Part shown: in pieces, positions 10,782 through 25,300 of the stretch | Layout: every line of letters begins with the position of its first letter | Numbering within the stretch: the stretch's first letter is position 1 | Source: Apostichopus japonicus | Lineage: Eukaryota > Echinodermata > Holothuroidea > Aspidochirotida > Stichopodidae | Direction: 5' to 3' | DNA length: 64,000 bases | Assembly (NCBI RefSeq): GCF_037975245.1 | Contig: NC_092568.1 | Location: 26,966,501 to 27,030,500, forward strand | Notes under the pieces: generated by a model | Database searches by the model: none | What the model was told of the DNA's origin: nothing | What the model saw: the letters and a program-made list of their open reading frames with translations, nothing else | Position numbers and translations under genes: made by a program

Positions 10782-13700
10782 ACCAAAAGGTCACCTGCTA
10801 GATTTCTCCCTCATGGTTGCATCTGTTTAAAGTATAAATGTATGTAGGTGGCTATAAGTCAGTGGGAATTAAAAACAAATTTTTATTGCTTTGATGTCTC
10901 TAAATATTTTAAGAACGATACATTTAGATTTTGAATCCAAACAAGTTTGCACATCATATCCTGCTTACATCACCAATTTGAAATCAGCTTAAATTCATAA
11001 CAAAATGTATAAAAAAAAACCTTTGTATGTAATTACTCATCTTCAATGAAAGGCCGATCTGGAAAAAGTTTTCAAAGTGTATTGAGCTTTGGAAAACTGT
11101 TTGTCTGATAAAAGACCTTGTTGTTAAAAATGGCTATTGGACTTTTGTGTTTAATTCTGTGTAAAGATATTTTGCAGATTGATAGATTTTTGCTCCAAAA
11201 GACCAGAGATTGTTTTGTATATTATGGTGCAATTACAGCTATTTTTTATTATTAATGATTATCATCTCAATAATTTAATATTCATCTTTTTGCAGTTCAT
11301 GTGCATTTAATGTTTATATCAATATTGTAATACCATATTTAGCAATTTCATGTACAGCAAATATTTGAATAAACAGTTTGGTAATTGTATTATTGGCTAA
11401 GTGTTACTTATTTTGTCTAGTGTTACTATTGTTAGTGTCTAGTGTTTGTCTAGTGTTGCTTTTGTTACTAATCACTAGTTTTACTAGTGTTCATTTCTTC
11501 TAGTGTTACTATTATTTTATCTTATTTTTTGTCACTGAAAAACATGGCTCAACCAGACTATGGATATAATAGGCAGAAATTATTAACTGAATTGACAACC
11601 CTTCAGTGAGATGTCTAATACCACTGCTTTTGTGGGCTTTAATCAAAACATATGGCATCATGCATTGACCAAAGGAAATTTTGTTTCTAACATATCCATT
11701 AATTAATTAAATCTTTTCCTATTCTCTTTTTGAGTTTGGTTGATCTCGCTGATTCACTCCAAGCAAGCTAACATGTCCAATAAGCAAATTAAAATTAATG
11801 TGATCAAACCTTGTGCTTGAAAATCAGTACTTGTTGTAGTGGTAGTTTAACATCTTCACTATAAACATAATCCTCTTTTGAGGTTTGGGTTTGATGTTGC
11901 TAAGATGGCCAAAACAGTTTGACTTTCTAATGTAACTATGTTAAGGGAAAGATAAGATTATAATTTCATAATTATAGATAGCTTTGTTTCAATCTCCATT
12001 ATCACTCTCTTGTTCTAAATTACAGTAACGATGTTTTGGGATAACCAATAAGGATAAATACCCCGTCTTGGCCGAATATGTTTCTACATTTTGACACTCT
12101 TCTATAAAAACCATCTTTGCCAGTAAACAATTAAAGTCAAGACACAAACAGGTTTCTTCTCTCCTGAATTATCATTCGGGATAACAAATGACAAACAAAA
12201 ATAAAGTGTAGTTTAAGACGAGCATTGTTGCAATAAAAACATCTTTTGACCATGATTCAGTTACTTTCTGTTTTTTGCAATTTGACATAAATTAGGTGGT
12301 TTGAAGGAAAGGAAAGAATTAAATTTGTTAAAGGTCATCAGTATTGTGCCAATTATGCTAGAAATGTTCCCATTTGAGCATTTTATGGCCATCCTCAAAG
12401 CACTTTCCTACCCATAGACAGTTTAAAACTGAAGGGAATGGGAGGGAGGGGGGGGGGGGAGGTACACTAATGACCTTTAATCTCCACGATACAGACCCCT
12501 TACCTAACAGAGGTGTATGGCTGATCCTGAAATAATGAATGACATTTTACCTATATAATAAATATTTATTTATACTGGAATACAGTCAAGAAGATATTTT
12601 GTCAAACAGTAAAAGTAAAAGCAGCAAATAAATCAATTTGATCAATTAATGCTTTGCAAGTGATAGTCACTTTTCAGCAAAAGTGCCATGATTTTCACAT
12701 CTCATTTTTTAAAGTTAAAATGTCAGTCTGTTTTTTTAAGTTTCATTACATCTCAAATCAATGGCCTGAGCTTTCTTTCATACAGCATGCATTATTTCAG
12801 GTAGACAGATGCTCTCTATTCCTTTATTCTTCTTAAAGAAAAAGAATAAAAAACAAAGGAAACAATAATCAGAGGTGGTTGAAAGGAAAATTATTCCATC
12901 CTCTTGGGATTGGAAGAAGATCAAACTTTTCTCCCAGAATACCAAGAGCTAGAGTCAATTATGTAAGACACAAAAAAAGTAAAAAAGCAGAATATTGAAA
13001 TAATATTAACAACATTTGCAAATAGCTGGAGCAGCATTCAGTTCATAGTAATACTTTTGTCACCTACAGGTGCCAAGCTTTGTACAGAGTTACAATTTGA
13101 GGAATGGTGTGTCCATCATACATACCCTTTAAGACGAAAAATTATCACTGCATTAATTGTTTTTAAATTGGAAATATCAATTCTTCAAACTAAAAACGAT
13201 CTTGCCTTTAGAGAAATTGAGATGACAAAGTTAGTCAAAGAAATAAAAAGAAATAAATAAAATAGGCAGTTCAAGTTACTGCAGATTCAGATAAGCAATC
13301 GAGACAGAAGTGGAGTGTATGTCACATGACAGCAGGCACACAAACTTCGAAACCCGAGGGTTCACTAGGCTAAGATAAGAGAAAAACTAGTATAAGAGTT
13401 AAAATACAGTATTCCTTTATCATCACTATCGCCTCATGTAGACCGAGTATGCGTAACCGTAATTTGCAACCTTGTGGGTGTAAAACAAATCTAGATGCTA
13501 TGACACTATCATTCAACACTTTTCCTGCATGGGTGGGTCTCTGAGCTGGAAGTAATTAATGTGAAAAATGAATGGAGTATAAGTAAGCTTATAGCATTAA
13601 CTCCTGTTATTTCTCCACTTACAGACGAACTGATAGTCCTAAAGCAATGATAAAATATAGATTATAGGAATCAAGGCAAATTAATTAGTTACCACAAGTT

Positions 13701-16170
13701 CTTATTATAAGAAAAGTGTTTCACTGCAATACAAAGCTTACAAATTTTAATACGTCCCTGGTTCGCAAAGATTTATCAAGAACTCGTCCTTCCAATAACT
13801 CTTTGTTCTCACTCATCATGGTCAAGTCATCTGTGATTGTCATAAATGTACTAGAAAAAACCAAACAATGGTCACCTAATACCAATTTTTTACTTTCTTT
13901 AATACAAAATTTGTTGACCTCAAAAGATATATTTTTCCCCCCAGAGGAATGTACTTATGTAATTTGAGACTATGCAGAGTCTAGGACTACTTAAATATAA
14001 GTAAAAAGGTAAACATGAGGGCAAAACAAGTAAACGATTAAAGAAGTGAATTCTGGATACATTTTTGAGTAAAGAGTATAAATACCCTGAATACTTTCAA
14101 GTGAATCACGCATAAAGCAGCCAAAGAGGTGAATGGTATTAGATTTGATTAAAAAATGCCCATTTTCTTAATGAAGGTTATGTTTTGAGTCTATTTCAGT
14201 ATTTGCAGTCTTTAATTTAGACTTATTATGGCTATTTAAGGGTAAGCTTTCTTAAGGGTTGGACACAAATGATATAACAGAGAAAAACAAACAAATCTTT
14301 TCTATAACAAGATCATGACTTATGGAAACAGATGCCAATGATTTTGAGTATAAAAGGGAAATATGATTTAGTTTGTTATTTTACTACAAATTAACATTCT
14401 AAAACAACTTGAAAAAAATACAAGTTGTTGAGAAACTGCATAATGTAATTTACTGGCACTATTCTTGAACCTCTCAGAGATCACACTTCTCCAGTTTTAA
14501 AAACGTGGATAATCTAACTCCGGGTATGATAAACACTATCATTGCACTTTTGTTATCATTTACTGTTTTTGCACACTATGGAGCAATGGTTCATGCCAGG
14601 ATAATGGCATAGTTGTCTAATACTTTCTGATGAACTTTAAATATTTCTATAAAAATTACAACTAAAAGGGCATTCTTTCCAATATCGAACTTCCCCATCT
14701 TTTAAGTAGGCTGTTTCCAAAAAAGTTCACTTTCAAGCAACTGCATATCAAAATTAAATGTTAGAAGATCAAAATGATAATATATTTTGAATTTGAGCTA
14801 CTTCCCTCCATGATGACATAACTAATAAGAAGAGGACAACTGTATTTTATAACCAAATTAATTGATATGACTGACCAATGACTAAGGAAGTAGATTAATA
14901 AACTATTTGCTTTTTTTGTGACTTGTTGCCAATATACAATTACTTCCAAGCACAGCAAGAAAAGAAAAATTGATAACGGTACACTGACCGGAAAATTATC
15001 AACAAATTATCAGCTAGAATGGAATTGAAACCGGTGACCTCTCTCACGATTACAAGTGATGTGGTCTTCCAGTTGTAGAGTCATTGCCTGGTGGAATGCC
15101 CTATACAACCACTTCTTTGCTGGAGGCGACAGTCAGCAGTCACATGACCTTGTATACCTTGTAACCAGGGAACAAACCCCAAGTTGATTTAAATAAATGT
15201 ACTCCTGAGGTCAGTCGTTTGTAACACCTTTTAACCAACTATCTCTTTACTCTTCAAAATGGACTTGAAATATTCCAAAGTAGCACACAACAGCATACTG
15301 CTATTAGTAACACAATATCCCTATACTACAGCCCACAACATGTATTTGCATGGGTCCTAAGTATCTTAGGTAATTATGAAGGACGGAGGGAGGAGTGTTT
15401 CAGGGAATCCATCAACCCTTGTTGTAGGAAACATCATCATTTAATATAAGACAGCTGTCATAAAGCAACATCATAACATAAACTTGTCATTAAGGAAATA
15501 TTGCTTTAAATATTTGCATAAATAGACCTTGTACAACTGACAGTACATGCAATACTTCCAAAATGCCCTGTTACCTAAATACTGCACTTTCCAGTAACCT
15601 CCATAACCCATCCTACATTAAGGAAACAAGACTGAATACAACTATTTCCATCTCAAGAAAATACAAGCAGTGTTTACTCTTCTCAAGTAAAAAAGTATAT
15701 GCCTGACACAATTGGTTATGTGACCTCCCCTTTAAGATGTGACATCAGGCTGATGTAGTAACTAGCTGAGAAGGATGTAATGATCACATGAGAGACATTC
15801 TAAAAGACATGCTACGCTAAATACCTTGTCTCCCTATACACCTTCTTCCCTGAAAATGGAATAATTTCATCAATCAATCATGGAAATAGAATGAGAAATA
15901 GAAATGACTTACATGTTTGGTATCAACTGAAGAGCAAACCAAATTCCAACACCTTTAAAGCCCAGACATACTTCTTGAACGTAAGAGATTTGTACAATTA
16001 CTCAATACACAGTTAGTCACAATTAATGGAGGGGGGAGGGGGAGGGGGATGGGTTGGGGGTGGGATGCAGCAGAGAAGTGAAATAATGCCCTTGTCCCCT
16101 CCTCTTAGACTAAAACAATTGACTGAGTCGCAGTTTTTGAAACTCATTCGGAACAATACAATACTTTTGT
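10782..16170. other. Intergenic stretch between the Ig/PLAC and DHTKD1 genes
   Basis: Mostly unique AT-rich sequence. A G-rich tract lies near 12440-12461 and another at 16028-16061. A degraded tRNA-SINE-like piece is near 15020-15180. No open frame here has domain, codon-use or splice support. The flanking genes converge, so only 3' ends face this region. Confidence 0.55.
15022..15180 (-). repeat. Degraded tRNA-derived SINE-like repeat
   Basis: On the minus strand the segment contains CACTTGTAATCGTGAG and then a B-box-like GGTTTCAATTCC, as in a tRNA 3' half. The adjacent GTCTTCCAGTT motif also occurs in the SINE-like repeat at 19740-19985. Confidence 0.4.
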
Positions 16171-16267
16171 TTTATTTAGATGAATTTGATATAAACAAAA
16201 TACAATGATATAGTGATTAAAAATGTTACAAAATGGAATTTCATTTTCAGAAAATAGCACTTTTATT
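16171..16267 (-). promoter_or_regulatory. Candidate DHTKD1 poly(A) signals
   Basis: AATAAA on the minus strand occurs at 16262-16267 and 16171-16176, about 54 and 145 bases past the stop codon. Either could serve. Confidence 0.4.
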
Positions 16268-16320
16268 TTGGCTAGAATCTTGCATTTTTCTGTCATGATG
16301 TCCATTTCTTTTTATTAATG

Positions 16321-19300
16321 TCAAAGTTGAAATGGCTCCTTAATGACTAATTCTGCTTCCACTTTGTGAACTTTGCCGACTCCTACAGCTGATGCGCCCA
16401 TTATAGCTCTTCCCGAATATTTCAGCTGCAAAGTGAGAAGGAAAACAAAAAAATGGAAAATAATTAAATAATTACCATCTTCTTTCAGATCACAAATGAT
16501 CTGAAAGTTTGTAATAAATGGAGAGATTGTCATGCACATCAATTACAACAAATACCATTAAATATCAACACAAGAAGAAAGCTTTGAAATCTAAGCAGAG
16601 CTATTTACCTGACATCCTACAAGATTTTCAAACCTTGGGGCGACAAAAGACCAGGCACCCATGTTCCGATGTTCCTCCTGGCTCCAAATGTATTCTGAAT
16701 GAGGGGGGGGGGAAGGAAAAACATGGAACAATAAGTTAGCTCATGTGGACAACATTAATTTGTTAAAGTGTGTTAAATGAGGGAAAGGTCCTTTAGGATG
16801 TATTAATTGAATATGATCAAAATGTTTTTTTTTATACCAGTACACCGATAACATTTGGGATTATGAGATAAGTTCAGGATGACACCATCTGTATGTTAAC
16901 TCTACTACTCAGGCAAAGTACTGTGCTTTAGTTGGAGGGTAGGGAGGGGTAGGGAGGGGGTAAGAGGGGATTAACACTTTTAATGGAAAGGAGTGATCAT
17001 AAGTGGCACAATACAACAGTCCATCTGCAGGAAATTGATTCACTTGAACAATTCAAACGTGCTATTTAAACTTACTTATTTTCTAAATGCTACACACATC
17101 TGAGCAACCTTTAGGTTGGATTCTGCGCTATATAAGACTAATTATTATTATTATACATTATTAGTCCATATATTGATGGTTTCTTTCGGTCTCCTTTTAG
17201 AGTGGAACATCGTGTACAACTCTCATCTAACAGCGAATTGCATAAAATTAACATTATAATCATACTAGGTTTGAAGGGATCAACAAACCATTGACTCGAT
17301 AAACTATTATCATGTGTGTTTTTGTTTCTTTGGCAACTAATCAATCTTACTAATTAACCACATGTCTTCATTCACCCAACCTACTAATATAAGTACTGTT
17401 TTAGTTAAGACTTAAATGACCATACGGGTGTTGGAGAGATGTGATTAATATGCGTTAATACAATTCCCATATTTACACACATATTGCTGGTCTTTAACAT
17501 ATCATTTTAGGATTGATGGTTTTATCACACTTATGTCTCTTTATTCAACCACATGTTTTTCATATAAATTAAAGTCAGTGTTTTTGCTGCTAATTTTGAC
17601 AAAAGTGACACACCCCTATACATTGATATCTGTTAAAGTTAGTAGCAACATTAATCCCCACATTTATTGGAAGAAAACCTCAACGCTTCTGTTTCAACCG
17701 TACCTTAACGTGTGAAATCAATTAGAAGAAGAATTCAAAAAGGTATTTGTATCTTTATTCCTGTCCGATTGGTCAACTATGAGACCTCCATTGTTATTCA
17801 AGTCTCCAACAGAGCTCTCTTCTACAAGTGGATCTCTGTCTTTTGAAGTTCAAAATGAAATCTTACCCGTGGCAGATGAGTATTTGTTTAGTTCTTGTTG
17901 GAGTTCCATGGTAGGGAAGGGACAGAGACTTTCTAACCTAACGAGGGCGGTGTCCATCAATTGCCGGTCGTTCCGTTCTTTCTCTAATGCGTAGTAATGC
18001 TTGCCGGAGCAGAAAATCACCTTCTTGACACTGACGAAAAGAAGTTCAACGAGACGAAAATGTGAAGACGAAATAAACAGGATGGTGACAAAACTATCTA
18101 ACTGTCATGGTTGTGCTGTCAAGACACACAGAGGCAAGAGAAACTATTAAGTCTTAACTTACATTTCTTGATATTATTACCTGTGCAATTTGTGAACGTT
18201 CTTCTTTCTGTCGAATATTACATAGTGACCAACAAGGTTGAAGATAGGCTTCAAATTTTCATCTCCTCTTCTCCAGTGATATTAATAAGCTGATGATTCT
18301 GCTATACTTTTGTTCTGATCTTAAGTTATACACACAAATATACATATATAATAATAATAATCATAATAATATATTCATTTATAGAGCGCAACAATATGCA
18401 AATGCATTTCTTTACAACAATATTACCCCGGTCAACGATAACCGGTCAAACACATGGCAGCAGCTAAACAGCGCCCAGCTGAGTTTTATCTAACAGGTCC
18501 CCATTTATACACCTGGGTGAAGAGAGGCAATGGAGATAAAGTGCCTATATATAATGAATGTGTTGCATGTGGCATGCCACACAATTTCATACAGATGGTT
18601 TGGCTTGCCTCTATAAAGTGGTAATTCCGTGTGCAGGGGTGCACTATGTACAATGGTAACACCTGCGTAACACACCCTCATTGACAGTTATAGAAAGGCT
18701 ATAACTCACACCTTGTTCTGTGACTGATGTACAACTAGTGAGGTTGTTTCATCCCCATGATAGTAAAACAGTATAAAATACATAAATAAATTACAAGAAA
18801 TACTATACAAACCGGCAAACAATGCAAATAAATTCAAGGACAGGTGTGTAACATAACTGTTTGTTTACCCTGTCTCATGATCTACAGTGACATATATGTA
18901 AACAAAACCAACTTTACTCACTCAGAGGGATTGACAGCATCATCGGACAGAACTGAGCGGAAGGTTGTTCCTGGACCCATATCGGAGAGAGAAGAAGTGG
19001 CTGCTGGGAGTCTAAGAATTCCTTTAGGCGATGCTATGATCAACGGCTTACGGAAATTTCTTATCATCTGCAAATATCATAAATATATACATGAAAATTT
19101 CAGGACCATTGTTGACTATTCTTGTGCTTGATATTTTTTAAACATCATATACGACTTGAGAAGGCAATAAGTACTGCACTATAGTACTATATACCTACCC
19201 CTCTATGTTTTGGGTTTTCTTTTGCATAGAGGTGATAAAATATATGTTCTGTTTATCTTAACTTCTTTGGCTAAATGTCATGTGTTTCGATATAAAATAA

Positions 19301-22300
19301 AAGGCATAAAAAAATAATGTTTACATATTCTTTTCAACCTGTTTGAGAAATAAGGATATGGATGGGGAGGGGGGGGCATGGGGGGTAGGGAGGAAGTACT
19401 GGTGGATGGAAAGGTTGAAATATCTCTTCCATTATGAGATGAATGGAAATCAAAACAGACTAATTAAAATTGAATATTTATTACAGTATCAATCAATCAA
19501 GGTTTAGGGTTTCCTTTAGAACACTTTCGAATAGCCTACAGACTGTGAAAGTATTCATATATTGAGTCAAGGATAACACTTATTTTCTCAATCAGCCTAT
19601 AAATGGTAAATGGTTTGTATGGGAGCCGTTTCTACTAGTTGATATCTGGCCCTACCCGAATTCATTTTTCAAAAATTTTGTCTTTGTCTATTGTGTGGGT
19701 TCAATCGATTAAACTCAAGGACATTACTGAGCTACTGAGCTAGTAGTGTTAGCTCAGTGGTCAACGCTGGTACCTTTCAATCATAAGGTCCCGAGTTCTA
19801 GTCACTCCAAGATTAATGTACGTCTTCCAGTTACAGAGTTGTTGACAATTGACAATTCACAACCATGGACGTTAAATATGAATCTAAGAGACTGACTTCG
19901 GTCAGCTTGCGGCTTTGATAAGCCAATGATGGCTTCTTCGCGAGTTCCTGCTTGCAGGAGGATCTAAAATACATACATTACTGGGCTTTATTACAGCAGC
20001 ATACATGGACTTATTATATAACACTTTGTTAAGTTTAGCATTGGACTTACCTGTCTACGTAACAAATGGAAGTATTGTGCTGGAGTGGTAGGAAAACAGA
20101 AATGAAAGTTAACGTCGTCTGTATCTATCTTAGTCTCCTCGCTGTTAGACATCTGTAGGAATCTCTCAATTCTGCACGAGGAGTGTTCTGGACCGGCGCC
20201 ATCCATGCCATGCGGTAGTAGCATCACTAGCCCACTCTGCAGTAGCCATTTACCTGCAAGCGAAAGGTATAAGCAGATTTACATAAACAGGTACAAAGGT
20301 TATTCACTATTTATTATATCAATATCACCCCACCAATATTTAAATATATATATAATATTTAAAGTGCTATTCCAGAAAATTTTCCCATGACTACTTTCCT
20401 ATCTTCACCCACTTTTCAATCATGTCAATACTTGCTGATGTACAAAGCTATAAAGGATCAGTGTGTACTTGGAACTATAACAATATAACACACATCAATT
20501 ATATATACCTGAATGGGAAGCTAATGCAGTATAAACTAAACATACTTTCCAATCATGTCAATACCTGCTGATATAGAAAGCTATAAAGGATCAGTGTGTA
20601 CTTGCAACTATAACAATATAACACATATCATTGATGTATACCTGAATGGGAAGCTAATGCAGTATAAACTAAACATACTTTCCAATCATGTCAATACCTA
20701 CTGATATAGAAAGCTATAAAGGATCAGTGTGTACTTGGAACTATAACAATATAACACACATCAGTGATGTATACCTGATTGGGAAGCTAATGCAGTATAA
20801 ACTAAACATACTTTCCAATCATGTCAATACCTACTGATATAGAAAGCTATAAAGGATCAGTGTGTACTTGGAACTATAACAATATAACACACATCAGTGA
20901 TGTATACCTGATTGGGAAGCTAATGCAGTATAAACTAAACATACTTTCCAATCATGTCAATACCTACTGATATAGAAAGCTATAAAGGATCAGTGTGTAC
21001 TTGGAACTATAACAATATAACACACATCATTGATGTATACTTGAATGGGACCTAAACATACTCTCCAATCAGCAGCAGCAGTAACACATTATCATATTAA
21101 CACAAATATTAACACGAACAGAATATTAACACAAATGCTTATCTTTGCGGTCCTAACCAATGCTACTGAATATCGGATTGACCATTTCTTCTATGCCTTT
21201 ATCATTTCGTTGAAAGTTATTTCAAATTCTATATTACATACCTTCCCCTGTAGTTACGAAAGTATCGATTATGACTTGAGCAGTGTTAAAGAAATCTCCA
21301 AACTGTGCTTCCCAGACCACAAGTCGGTTTGGGCTCTCGATACTCATGCCATACTCAAACCCTAGGACGGCCAACTCAGAGAGGGGACTGTTCACAACCT
21401 GCACAAATTGAAGACAAAAACAGACATCAAGTCAATGATTGTAACACAGCACAAATTACCACCTTTAACAATGGTAACAACAGGTTTGGAGAATATGATG
21501 TTGTTGTTTACACACAATCTTGAAAGCATCACTTTATTCAGAAATACAACTTTGCATGTTATAGCTATTTAAGCAAATAGAAAGTATTTTAAGACACCAA
21601 CAACACTGACAATAATATCAACAATTATATTTCTAGAGAGAATAATATAACCATACTGAGTATTATACCTTTGACATTTACTAAAGCTCAACTGTACTAG
21701 TATCAAACTGTAAGGCATGTGAGAATTATTATTAAAGTTTTTCAAAAGTATATTTTCATGGATCAACATTCTTGACATCTAAACTATTCCAAGACATTAA
21801 AGGGGTCCTCAAGTAGATGATTCAACTTCCCAGTGATAGCTATTAGGATGATGGATGCAAACTACTTGTTCAAGCTTGAGCATGAGTGACCATTATCAGC
21901 CTATCTAGCATATCAGCTGGTCAAACTGACAACTTTATCTATTTTCAATCCAGTACATGGTCAGGTTGAGTCAGTATAAAATATAACAACTGACTAACTG
22001 CTTGCTATAATCATCATTTACATAAATTAGTACCCATTTCTTACCCCAAAAATGATTCTTCATCTCTCTGATAAGGGGAATACAATTTCCCCCAGAAACA
22101 GGTTGAAATACCAAACAGTTGTGAACTAGCGCCATCCCTATCTGTTCGTACTTATAAATTACTAATTTATCGCCTGAAATTACCTCTAAAGTCTAGGGTA
22201 CTGTACGGATATTTGCATAATAAGTTACGTAACACTTCAAGACAACTCAAACTTGCTGGACTTTCTCCTTTATATCATGTTATTTTATTACTCCTGTTGT

Positions 22301-25300
22301 CTCGGCTGATGTTCTGGACTGATACAGGACTCACCTCTAAGAACGCCTTTTGATCATTCATCATGTGGTTCAGGGGTATATGGAGGTCCTCAGACTTGTA
22401 GTCAACAAGTGCTGCGTGTCGATGGCTGAAGGTCCCTCGTCCAACATCCTGTCCACTGATACGTATGGGGAAACCTTGGTGTGTACAAGAGAATACATTA
22501 TCATTGCAGGAAACCCCATCATACGCTGATACGTATGGGGACACCTTGGTGTGTACAAGAGAATACATTATCATTGCAGGAAACCCCATCATACGCTGAT
22601 ACATATGGGGAAACCTTGGTGTGCACAAGAGAATACATTATCATTGCCATATACCCCAATCATTTAGATATATTATTCAGACAAGACAAATAACTTTTGT
22701 GTTGAAGCTATCACAAAGAGTTCAAATTGATGAGGAAATTGAAGACTGTTGCAAATTATTAACTTAATAAATGCTTAATAAATACTTAATAAATGCTACA
22801 CTTAGATTTTCTTCATCCAAAACTTAATAGGGTGTTCAGTTGCTCGTTTATGTGTGCGTTGGACAGAACAGGTTACCTTGGCTAAGGAGAGAACCAAAGG
22901 CAAGAGCTTCTGCTGTGGCCCAGTCCAGTTTGGAACCGGCAGTTATCTTCTTTTCTCTAGCATGTACGTGACTCCTCAAGACTCCAGGGTGAGGGTGCTT
23001 TGAAAGAAAAATGGAATACGTTTATTTACCACAAGTAATTGGCTTTTGTTTGCTCAATCATGGCATGTGTACTTTGTAAGAACAATATCTCAAAGCATGG
23101 GTATAGGTTTGAGAAACAAAATTACTTATGAACAGAGAGGGTTGCTATATGAATATACAACAGGGAAAGATAAAATCGTACAATGTTGTTAATCATAGCA
23201 AATAATTTAACAAAGATTGTGACCCTAAACACACAAAATGCAGTGTTTCCTAAAGTAGTATGCAGTGACAACTGACCATAGTAACTCAAAAGGAGTCAAT
23301 AGTGTACGTTAGTTAATTATATGCAAGAGTATTCAACCAATGTAATAAATAATACAGTTATACACAAGAAGATATTAAAAGAAAGTCACGGTGTTTGTAC
23401 TTACAAAATGTTCAGGGTAATTGACTGACTTGATACCAATGTACTGAAGTAATTGGGTGTCCACTCCTGCAGAAAACAAAGGGGATTAATACCATTTAAC
23501 TTTAAAGTATCCCGGTGTGTTTGTACACATGTGCTTAAGGATCACAAGTCCAAAGCAAATGGTCATAAATTTTTTTAATTTTTTGTTTTTGTGCCATTTC
23601 CAAAATGAGTACAAATAGGCTGTTTGTCTGAATTTGCAGACCAGCGTTTCATACCGCCCGCCCGGCCGCCTTCAGTTTTGATAAACCATTCATAAAATCA
23701 CTTCTAGCTCTTGCGATAAGAGAACAAATTATTTGTAATGACACATATATACTTTACACCAATGACATTTTACCTGACACTCAAAACTGGTGGTGTCGTG
23801 AAATTGATGATACTACGATTGCATAGTTGTAAAACCTTTCCTTTACAGGCTCAGTACTAGGCTGAGTACGTGTCACAATTTCAAACGACCTTTGACATCT
23901 TGTTATTACAATACAACTCTCTTACCAGTATCCATGTAAGGGCTTATTTCAACTCCATTAATGCATGACAAGATATGTTTATATCTAACATACGGACCGT
24001 CTTACCGGTATTCCAGGAAGTCCTAAATTTAGGAGGTGGATGAAGGCCCGCCCAACGCCCCTGCAAGTGAAACGCTTCTGGTTCTTGGGTCTCAGCGTCC
24101 TTCAGACAATTTGAGAGCCAGTTATAATGATCGGTGGTAGCAGTATGTAGTTCATCCTCGGTCATGTGACCTTCTCGCTGTACAGAGAGATTCACAGATT
24201 ATTTATCAGTTCATTCCAGCCATACGGCCAAAATTTTAATCATATTGATTGCTCTTAAATTAGACAATTTTGCTGGTTGTCTCTTCCACAACCCTGAATA
24301 TCTTATCAAGGTTTTATGGGCAATGATCAAGTTGGCGGTCCACCAAGCTTGCAGAAAATAGCAGAAGCTTGCATTTCATTTTTCATCATCTCGTACAACT
24401 GTACCACCCTAAAAACCCCAGCATAAGATGAGGATCTCCACTGCACTAGGTTGTTTTATCTATATAATTGCTTCTTGAGGTATGCTTACCACAAGTTTGT
24501 CGCTGTACCTGTCTGGTACACTTTTCTTTGACTTGATGGCGTCATACATAATCGGTTGAGTCATGGAGGGGTCGTCTAACTCGTTGTGACCATTCAGTCG
24601 GTAACAGACCATGTCTACCACGACATCTTTCCTAAATGTGTTCCTGTAATCCAGGGCTACCTTACAGGCTCTTACCACTTCCTGAAGTAAAATGGTTTAT
24701 ATAAATAATTATATCAGATTAAACTATATTGCACATATATAGCATACAGGAATCTGAGAATTGTCAACATTTTACTGACTTTTTCACTGACTTTTATACA
24801 CTAACAACATTGCTTCCTTCAGTTACAGGAATCAGAGCTTTTGAATAGACCATAACTATCTTTGAGACTTGAAGGTATGTTTAATGTGAGTACCTATACA
24901 AGACTCTAGGAACAATTACTTAGTTTTGCACTACTCTCTTTATTAGACTTCCAACATGCCCATAGTAAGAGTATGAGTACAAATCCAAGAGAGACGAGGT
25001 ACAAATACAAATAGCTATGCTAAAATGCCCATAGTAGGAGTATGAGTACAAATCCAAGAGAGACGAGGTACAAATACAAATAGCTATGCTACAATGCCCA
25101 TAGTTGGAGTATGAAAACAAATCCAAGAGAGACAAGGTACCAATACAAATAGCTATGCTAAAATGCCCATAGTAGGAGTATGAGTACAAATCCAAGAGAG
25201 ACAAGGTACAAATACAAATAGCTATGCTAAAATACCCATAGTAGGAGTATGAGTACAAATCCAAGAGAGACGAGGTACAAATACAAATAGCTATGCTACA

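Noticed and set aside
20410-21060. CRISPR-like array
   Set aside because: Regular spacing, but units are contiguous near-identical 133-bp copies without unique spacers, inside a eukaryotic intron.
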